Source of the DNA: Salinimicrobium terrae DSM 17865
Lineage (GTDB): Bacteria; Bacteroidota; Bacteroidia; Flavobacteriales; Flavobacteriaceae
Direction: 5' to 3'
Assembly (NCBI RefSeq): GCF_000424665.1
Contig: NZ_KE384221.1
Coordinates: 208,623-272,622 of the forward strand
Length of the DNA stretch: 64,000 nucleotides
Part shown: positions 1-9,900 of the stretch, piece after piece
How the letters are laid out: every line of letters starts with the position of its first letter
Position numbering within the stretch: position 1 is the stretch's first letter
Notes under the pieces: model-generated
The model's input: the letters and a program-made list of their open reading frames with translations, nothing else
The model's database searches: none
Told to the model about the DNA's origin: nothing
Position numbers and translations under genes: made by a program

Positions 1-828
1 ACAATTGTCGCTAAAAACAGCATTTGGAATAGCGATAGAGGTTGTACATTGTCCTACATCTGTAGTTTCAGAGATGTCATTTTCGAGGGTAATTTTCGGA
101 TCTTCATTATCTGTTACAGTTATTTTTACAGATTGTGAAATGGTTCGATTTGCAGCATCGATGACAGTGTAGGAAATTTCTGTAGTTCCGATATTGAAGG
201 ATTTTGTGCCCACCTGTCCGTTTGCACTTCCCGACGTTGCTCCCGTCATGGTCCAGCTTAAAGTTGCTCCCGAACAGTTGTCGCTAAAAACTGCATTTGG
301 AATAGCGATAGAGGCTGTACATTGTCCTGCATCTGTGGTGTCCGAAATGTCATTTCCGAGGGTAATTTTCGGATCTTCATTATCGGTAACTGTTACCTCC
401 ATGACATCCTGTGCAGTGGAATTATTTTCTCCATGGGCGGTAAAGACTATAGTTGTTTTTCCTTTTAAGAAGACGTGGGTGCCTACCTGCCCCGTTCCCG
501 AGTCTGTTGAAGCACCACTCATTGACCAGGTAAGGTTGTTCCCAGTGTAGGTCACATTAGGAATCGAGATGGTCGCTTCACATTTTCCCGTTTCCGTATT
601 TTCCTGATCATTGGCCGGTGCAGTAACTGTCGGATTTTCGCTACCTCCGGTGAAATTTATAGTAAAAATCCCTTTAGGCGATTCAAACCAGGGAGTGGGA
701 GAATCCATTTTTTTCTGAGGATAGCTGTAGGTTCCCACGATGGGATAGGACCAAAAAGAAGCCAGAACCGGGGAACCGGCCAATAAGAAGAAAACCAAAA
801 TTTTAACAGGAGTAAAGATTATCCTCAT
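1..828 (-). CDS. Secreted HYR-repeat protein, partial (N-terminal 276 codons)
   Basis: An open frame starts at the ATG whose complement is 826-828 and stays open to base 1, so the gene leaves the window on the left. It begins with a signal peptide (MRIIFTPVKILVFFLLAG...LAS). Hyalin-repeat (HYR)-like modules follow, each ending in the hallmark VTDNEDPKITL. Two of these modules are nearly identical with a period of 273 bases (91 residues): the motif around SDNCSGATLSW recurs at bases 274 and 1. HYR modules are Ig-like folds of extracellular adhesive proteins, and in this phylum such proteins usually carry a C-terminal T9SS sorting domain, which would lie outside the window. The gene lies 152 bases downstream of the giant adhesin on the same strand and may be co-transcribed. 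The exact function cannot be told. Confidence 0.85.
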   Translation of the reverse strand, partial: MRIIFTPVKILVFFLLAGSPVLASFWSYPIVGTYSYPQKKMDSPTPWFESPKGIFTINFTGGSENPTVTAPANDQENTETGKCEATISIPNVTYTGNNLTWSMSGASTDSGTGQVGTHVFLKGKTTIVFTAHGENNSTAQDVMEVTVTDNEDPKITLGNDISDTTDAGQCTASIAIPNAVFSDNCSGATLSWTMTGATSGSANGQVGTKSFNIGTTEISYTVIDAANRTISQSVKITVTDNEDPKITLENDISETTDVGQCTTSIAIPNAVFSDNC

Positions 829-980
829 ACCAAACCGTTAGAATCAGTAGGTAAAAGTAAAAATTCAACAGTGAAAATGTCTTTTTAGTTTTCTTTAATA
901 GATGAAATACCAATATATTAGGATGAAAGGTATTACTATAAGATAATTTTAATAAGGCACTTAATTGGGTTGAAGAATTG

Positions 981-3900
981 TTATTCTAAAATCACCTTTT
1001 TAGTAATGATTCCCTGTTCTGTATGTAACTTTAGAATATACACTCCCGAACTGAAACGATTCACCGGTAGCTCCACCCTTGTTTGCAACGGGATATTATA
1101 ATAAACATGTACTTGCTGTCCCAAAATATTGTTTAGGTAAATTCGGCTCACCTTAATTAATTCCGGATTTATTACTAGTACTTTTCTGGTGCCATTCACA
1201 TAAATGATCTCTAAATGCCCTTCGTCTATTATTTCAGGATCTTGAGGTTCCTCTATACCTACCTCATTTTGAAAGACTAGTTTAAAGCGATCTGTAAATA
1301 TACCTTCTTCAGATTCTGTAATATATGATTCCTTCCTTAGATCGTGCACAACATTCAGAAGGCTGTCCTTTAGGAAGATGTCCTTATCACCTGCTATATT
1401 CATCAATTTATCTATACTGATTTCCAAGGTTCCTTTTTCTTTTACCTTGATTCCCAATTGAAGTTCCCGCTCAATATTAAAATCACTTACTCCCTGGATT
1501 ACAAACTCATAGTTGTTGAAATACCAGTACATATCTTCAATGTTGTTTTCAATAAGGGGTGCGTCATATCCAAGGTCAAAATTATCTGTTGCATTTGGAT
1601 TGGCAGTGACAAGGATTTGACGGTGATAACCTTTTGGGGACTTGAATTTTAACCAGATGCGTTTTTGTTCTAGTTCCTTTGAGGAATTATTATTTTCCGT
1701 AACTACATCTTTTCTTTCCTGGGAATGAAAAACAGCTCTACTAGCATCCACTTCAGTGATGTATTCCCTTTGACTATTTTTGAATGTTACCTGTCCACCA
1801 TGAATAGTGAAATTATAAATATTTGCTATTTCCTGGTCTAATTGAGTACTGACAAAAAATCCTTGTCCCACAGGAATGAATTGTCTGGGCTCTCTTCCTC
1901 CTTCGTCATCCGTGGCATTTATTCTTTCATCAATGGCTACTGCCTTGACTCCGCCCGAAAGATTATAAGCTGCGTATCCTCCAATATACTCTTGAAGATA
2001 ATGAGTTTTATTAGCGAAATGAGACCAAAAATATATGGTACCATTAAAGATATTTGAAGAATTTCGACCATTAGCAACATCTTTCATATTATCCAATATA
2101 AATTCATCGGCATTTAAGGCAGAAGGGTAAGGATTTCCGATGAGGTAATTTTCACCTTCACCTGAAACCTCCATTTTCACCATTAAAATTTCTCCATTGT
2201 TAGGCAGTCCCCTAAAGGTGTAATTCTGTGATTCGGTAATAGCTGCAGGACCAATGGTTCCCTTCATGCTGTAACCTTCACCAGTATTTAAAGTACCTGT
2301 ACTGCCAATATGTTCCCACTTAAAATAATTGTTAGCTGTGCCATGAAATTTGTGAAGCCAATACGCACTTACCTTTCGTGGTGTAGTGGCTCCTCCGTCA
2401 GCGTAGTGATAGGCTGCACCAAAACTTAAAGGCTGTGGTGTGGAACCTGTTCCGTCCATCATTACTGCTCCTACAGAATATGGAGCATTGCCGGTACCCG
2501 AGCTGACAGGAGAAGACCAGTAATTATAGTTGTAACTGCTGGCTGTTCCTTGTTGATCACGATCAAGATAGCCTGTCACTTCAGGATTTATACCGGTACT
2601 TTGGTCAACAATACTACCATTTGGTTGAACAAGTTGAGACTCTCCATTTAAATCTATAATTCCGTCCAGTAAAAGATAGTGCGAAATGTATAATTCATTT
2701 CCGGTTCCACCGGAGGTCCAGTTTGGTGGATTCTCCCCCTGCATATCTAAAGTATTTGCTTCGGAAATCAGACCCAACAAAAATATGTTTCTGCTGCCGG
2801 AATTTATATCATGAGAAGTTCGGGCAATATTCCATTCGATAGCACCGGTATGGGGAGGATCCCAAACATCCGGACGTAGCCAGGTGTCATCAGTGCTCCA
2901 AGTCCCGGCGTTTGCGGAATAATAGGGTAATGGTGCAGTGTTTTGCTGGTTAGTTTCCATATTTACCAATCTGCCCGGAACTTTATTCTCTGCACGATCC
3001 GGAGTAACTCCATTATTCGGTTTATCTTCATTTAGAAAAACAACCGGACTTTCAGCTAGAGGTTCGGGCTCTGCAGAGATCAGTCTGTAATATCCTGCAA
3101 GGTCGGAATATGTTAATCCACCCGGGACATTCATAGGAATCTGCTCACCCATTTGCGCTTCATTAGCAATAAGGCGCTGGTTCATCAAAAACCGTATTTG
3201 TGTAGTATCTAATTCCTTTGTCCATAGACGTACTTCTTCTATCCAGCCGTGGAAGAAATTATCAGCTGCGTCGTTGATTAATTCCGCACCAATCACGGTT
3301 TTAGTGCCGCTGCCTGTTCCTAAGGATAGAGCTCCTTTATCTATGCCATCTAAATATAGTCTTCCGCCGCTTACAGCAATATGATACCATCTGGTATTGG
3401 GAGTGACAGTAGCAGGAGTAGTAATATGAAAGTTCGGTCCTGATATTATGGTTCCTGCGGCAACTTCAGGTCTTATCCAGGCTTCGAAACTCACTACGTC
3501 AGAGTAAGAGTCATCAATCACTATATGATCATTTTGTCCATCAAAATCCAAAGCAATACAACCTGTTATAACTACTTCAAATGGAGTGACCACAGGAGGA
3601 CAGGCTTCAGGATTAATATAATATTCACCCGCTTCATTTGTGGCAGTAGGTTTCAAAATCCAAGATATTCCGAAGGTTCCCGTAGAAGTTGTTACGAGGC
3701 TGGCAAAAGGATCATTTTTTGCCGGAATGTTGTCGTCAGGATTAGGATCTATGAGTTCGACACCTGTTTCAGGTAGCAACCATTCACCAACATATCCGTC
3801 AGGAGTTGGGAAAATTTCTCCTTCACTTGTAGTGGAAATCTCAGTTCCGGTTGAGTTGAATATTTTACCTGTTAACTGAGCTTTAAAAACACCACAGCTA

Positions 3901-6900
3901 CCATATTCAGCTGTAACACTGGTAGTATATTTGTCGAAAACAAAAACTTCGATGTTTTCTGAATTTTCTGCTACATCACAAGCATTACCGGCTGAATCAA
4001 AGACTAATTTAGTTTTAACTTCAAATACATTGAGACCTATTTGTTTGGGTGCATATTGAACAGAATTCGTTGTGCCTATTGGAACAACATTATTAGGATC
4101 TGTATAATCATTCCATTCAATTGTGACATTCATAGGGCCTTTTGGAAGTTCTACGGCATCTACAGCCCATAAGTCTCCGTCTCTTGCTCCATCAAATGTG
4201 AATTTTATTCTTAAATTATTTCCTCCTAAATAATTACCAAGGTCTAAAACAATCTTATTTTTTGGACGTGTTTTAGGAGTTCCGGTCCCGAAACTGCTGT
4301 AACTGCCACTGCTAGCACTGCCACTCATTGTAAATAAAACTTCTTCATAAGTTGCACCACCATCTTTAGAAATTTCTACGGTGATAGTAGCTCCCGGGGT
4401 TAGGTTGTAGGCCTGATCAAAAGTAACAATTGCCTGATCCATAGATCCTATACTGAAGGTATTCGTTTCCATGGTGGCCGTGTGGTCTCCTGAAACTAAA
4501 GCAAAACCTTTGTTTCCGTCTTCAACTCCGGCATCCCATCGTTGAGGAGTCATCGTGTAACTAGGTCCGTCATAATCGGCTGTATTAAAGTCGTGTGGGG
4601 TAGCTCTGGACCAAAAATCCTGATTAGTATTATTAGCATTTGTTTCGAAATTTGCATCATTCCCGTCCAATCCAAATCTCCATCCGTTGTTCTTTAATCC
4701 GGCATTGTCAAAAGCTCCTCCTTCCACAGTAGGTAGGCCATCATTATAGCCTGTTTCAGAACTTAATGTTACCATATCACCCAGACAAACTACATTGTCA
4801 CTTACTGTTACCGGACTAGGTTTAATATCTGTCGGGATCACACTAATGATTGCTGTTTCTGAAAAAGCGTTGGGTACACAGGCTCCGCTGGCAAGTTCTA
4901 CCCGGAAAACAGTGCTTTCAGAAAGATTCAGGGCCTTTATCTGATCTCCTGAAAGAATGTTACCAGTAAAAGGGTTATCGATCCCACCTACAGTTTGCCA
5001 GGTTCCGGTACCAGATCTGTACTTCCACGCCACAATTGTTCCCACGCTTTCTGAAAGCGTAAGAGGTAAATATCCGGAGGTCGCACCTTCACAGATCATG
5101 AAGAAGGTGCCGTCATTATCTTCAGCAATAAGATCCTGAAAAGCTACTGTTCCTCCTTCCGGAAGAGGATCTACGGTCACAGTATGTTCTATAGTTGCTT
5201 GGTCACAAACTCCACTTTTGATAGTTGCGCGAAAAACAGTAGTGCCGGTTAGTCCTGAAAATGCCTGAGTTGGTTCAACACTCCCGATATTTAGGATACT
5301 CCAGGTGCTTTGACCTTCAGTCATAAATTCCCACTTCGTAATTTCTCCAATATGGCTATTTAGAGATAAGGTTCCTGCAGGATTATCTATGCAAACGTGG
5401 GATGGGGCTTCCAGAGATCCGGTAAAAGTTACGGGATCCACTTCAACAGTGATTTCTGATGTGCTGCTACATCCATTTCCATCTGTTCCCGTGACGTTAT
5501 AGGTGGTGGTGACAGTTGGAGAAACCATCAAGGTAAGACCTGAGTCCAAATTTTCTGTATTGCTACTCCAGCTATATGAAGTCGCTCCATTTCCTGATAG
5601 TTCAATACTGCTTCCATAACAAATAACCGGATTACCGTCAGCTGATATCACTATGGTTTCATCTACTGTTATTGAAACTTCAGGTAGAGGATTAATAGTA
5701 ACCGTTATTGGCGCACGATCACTTTCACAACCTGCAGTAGAAGTTTGACTTACCCAATATGTGGTTGAACCTGCGGTGGAAACATTTGGCTCAGGCGCAG
5801 TGGTCGATCCAGTGCCTCCTTCAGCGCTATTATACCAATTTAAAATTGCTCCGGTGTCTGCGGAGGCGGTTAGTGTGGGTGCACCGGTTGCATTCAAACA
5901 GTAAGCTAGATCTGTTACTCCGGGAGCAGCAGGTTTTTGATTTATAGTTACGGTTGAAGTAGCTTTAACTTCAGCACAACCGTCAGCAGCAGCAATAGTA
6001 TTAGTTACGGTATATGTGCCGGGTGTACTTCCGGTAATATCAATTTCACCGGTTGATACATCTATAAAGATTAATCCTGCAGTGGAAGAAAAGGTCCCTA
6101 TAACAGCATTTTCGGCCATTACAGGTGTAGGGTTTCCGGCATCACTACAAAAAGGAGTATTTTCATAGGAAAAGTCTGCAATTGGTTTTTCGCCTATAAT
6201 TACTTTAAATGTTTTTGAGGCTATAGAACATCCGGCTGGCTCGGACGTCACAGAGTAGGTATAAGTAATTATATATTCACCTGGTGTAGTACCATTAGGA
6301 GTAACTGCACCTGTAGTGGGATTGACAGTAAGAGCATCATTGTCAACAGAGAATGCTCCTGTACCATTTGCCAAATTTTCACCGGCAGTATGAGGTAAAT
6401 ATGTTGCAGAATCTGTTTCACAGAATTCTCCTGATACTGCTGTATTAGCAGTAGAGATATAGCTAAACTCAGTAATTACCGGTTGAGGAATAATATTAAT
6501 ATTCTTTGTTGCGGTTATCTCCGAACAGCCATCAAGTCCCTGAACGGTGAGAGATAAAGGTACCGTCCCGGTTGCACCATCTGGAAGATAGGTAGCATTT
6601 GTTAGCGAAGTGGGATTTGAAATTGTTCCCATTCCTTCCGGAACAGACCATGTAATTGAAGAATGATTTGAAACTTCTACACCCCCTGTAATATTAATTT
6701 CTACACCTACAGAGCATATTTCAATGGCTCCTCCAATTGCCGTAATTACCGGAGCTGGATTGATATTAATATTTACAGTCTCAGAGGTTGCAGTCGAGCA
6801 AGTAAAACCTGCAGGCCCCGTGATAATGGCATAGTAACTTCCTGAGTGGGAAGTCTGAACGTTTTCGAGTGCAATAGAAGCTCCTGTGCCAACACTCTCA

Positions 6901-9900
6901 TTATTCGAATTGAACCACTCGTAAATTAGCTCGGCACCTCCTGCCAGGGCTTCTACAGAGAGATTGACTGTAGATCCAACACAGAAATTGCCACCAACAG
7001 GTTGTGTTCCAATAATTATATCTTCATCAATATTTAAAGTAGCAGGCTCTGAAAAAAGAGGCTCTCCGCAAGAGGCTTCCCCGGTAATTCTTACTGTGTA
7101 AGCCCCGGCATCTTCTGAGGTGGCCTGGTTAATAATTAATTTCGCATCTGTAGCGTTAGATATAGCTGTTCCTTCAAAAAACCATTGATAGGTTAGATTA
7201 TCCCCTGAAGCAACTACTTCAAATGTTGCGTTCTGGGTAGAACAGATACCAAGGTTCACAGGAGGAGTAGTGATTGTTACTTCCTGCTGAATATTAATAA
7301 TTCTCTCATCAAAAATTTCTTCACAAAGTCCTTCAGGATTATTGGAAGTAAGTCGTAATATTGTTTGTCCATTGAATTGATTCGGAGCAGTAAAGGTTAC
7401 TGTCTCGGGGTTGGCAGTCTCTGCTGTGCTGCTCAATTCACCAAGGCCGGAAATTATCTCCCATCTTGCGGATGTCACTCCCGTACCCAACGATATGCCC
7501 GAGAGAGCCGTTGTTGATCCTGAACAAAGGTCAATATCTGCTCCCGCCTCTACTGTCAAAGCTTCACTTATTTTAATTTTACGAGTATCGCTTACGGCAG
7601 CACAATTTCCTACCGGTGCCGAAGTCAGTGTTAAAGTCACTATTCCGGTGAAATTGGGAGCAGGGGTATAGGTTACCAGTTCCGGTTGAGAAGTTTGAGT
7701 AGTACTGCTTAAACTACCTCCGCCTTCTGTTATTGACCAGGCAGCAGTAACTGCCCCACCACTTAAACCTGCACCGGAAAGAGTGATAGCACCCGGAGTA
7801 GCCGATTGACATGCACCTTCTTCTCCTTCTTCAATTCCTCCTGCTTCCACGATAGCTGCAGGTTCTACGGTGATGGTGCGGGTGTCCGTCACAGCGGCAC
7901 ATGTTCCCGGAGCATTTGTTGTTAATACAAGAACCACTTCCCCTGTAAAATCAGATGCAGGAGTAAAAGTGACATTTTGAGGAGTGGTTGTTTGATCGGT
8001 GCTGCTTAAAGTTCCTTGCCCAGAATTAATGGACCAGGCAGCTGTAGTTGCACCTCCTCCAAAAACAGCACCTGTTAAGGTAATGGCATTGGGGTTTGAG
8101 GATTGACAAAGGATATCTGTTTCAGCTTCCCCGGCATCCACCGTGGCTGCAGGTTGTATGGTGATTGTTCTTTGATCATTAACTGCAGAACAAACCCCGG
8201 GAGCATCTGAAATTATTGATAAAATGACTTCTCCCGTATAACCGGCAGGCGGTGTATAAGTCACATCTTGCGGATTTTCGGACAAAGCAGTACTGCTCAA
8301 CGTACCACCACCGGAAATAATGGACCAGGCTGCAGCGGTCGCTCCCCCTCCAATACTTGCCCCGGAAAGAGTAATGGGAGTAGGAGAATCTGACTGGCAA
8401 ACAATATCTGTAGTTGCTGATCCGGCAAGGATTGTGGGAGCAGGTTGGACTGTGATTGTTCTGGTTGCGCTAATGGCTGCACAGGTGCCGGGAGCATTGG
8501 TAGTTAATGTAAGAACCACTTCCCCGGTATAGTTAGCTGCAGGTGTATAGGTAAAATTCTGCGGAGTTGCGGTTTGATCTGTACTACTAAGTGTACCACC
8601 ACCCGAAGTTATGGTCCAGGCAGCTGAAGTCGCTCCGCCACCAAAACCTGCACCTGTTAATGTTACTGCAGCAGGTGTTGCAGATTGACAAACTACATCT
8701 GTTTCAGCCTCTCCTGCAATTACTGTGGTTAATGGATCTACAGTGAGCGTTCCGGTTGCAGAAGTTTGGGTGCAATCGCCTGAAGTATTGACAGTATAAT
8801 CAAATGTACCTGCAACAGACGGAGTTCCGCTAATCGTAAAGGTATTATTGTTTAAGTTTCCCGTTACTCCTGCAGGCAGACCTGTAACCGTAGCTCCTGA
8901 AAATGTTCCTCCAAGAGTGAAGACAATTGGATCAAGAGGAGAATTTATACAAAGGACCTGAGTCTTATTAACTGGATCTGAAATTGTAGCATCGGGTTTA
9001 AAATGGATGAACATTTCATCGATCGCATTTCCACAATCATTTCCGGTATTATTCCCTCCGGAAGGTTCGGGAACAGTAAGAGTTATTTTGACCTGCCCTG
9101 CATCTTTATCTGCTTGACTGGGAGTATAGTTAATGGCAAAATCCCCACTTTTATTATTCCCACCCGGTAAATTGGAAAATGTTCCCGTACCACTCTTAAA
9201 AAATTCAGTAGTTAAGTTGGCGCTTCCAAAGCTTCGGGTACCATTAATTGTTATAGAATTCACCGATTTACAGACCGTCTGGTCTTCTCCTACACTCGCG
9301 ATGATGTGAGTGTCTACAACTATCCCACTAAAAATACTAGGAGTACTGTTACCACAGATATTTACTGCTTCTACTTTGACTTCCTTAGAACCATTTGTAG
9401 TAGCAGAGGTAACCCTGACGGTTATTTCATTTGTCCCTGCTCCGCTAACGATTTCCCATCCGGGAGAGGGAAGAATCCAATTATAGCTATCTGCGCCGGT
9501 ATCTGTTATCCAAAACTTTAAATTATCCAGTGGAGGACAGATATTCAAATTGTCTGCCGGCAGGCTGGATGAAATTTGCCCCGGAGTTGCAGGTACACCG
9601 TCCACAGGGGTAACTGCTAAAGTTGTAGCTTCGCTTGTTCCGCATGTGTTAACCGCAGCTACAGAAATATTTCCTGAAGTTGAGGCAGCACTAAAAGTAG
9701 CTGTTCGGGTGCCCTGACCGTTGGTTATGGACCATCCAGCAGGAAAGCTCCAGGTATAACTTTCGGCATCATTGACTGTAGCTACAGAGTATACCAGGTC
9801 ATTTGCAGTGGCACATACCTCCTGAGGTCCGGTAATAGAACCGGGTGGGGAAGGTGCGGGAGCCTGGACTGTTGTTGTGAGGGTACTACTACTTGCGGTT

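Noticed and set aside
8179-8532. Several open frames on both strands inside the adhesin repeats
   Set aside because: They are shadows of the repeated coding sequence in other frames, with no start context or family match.
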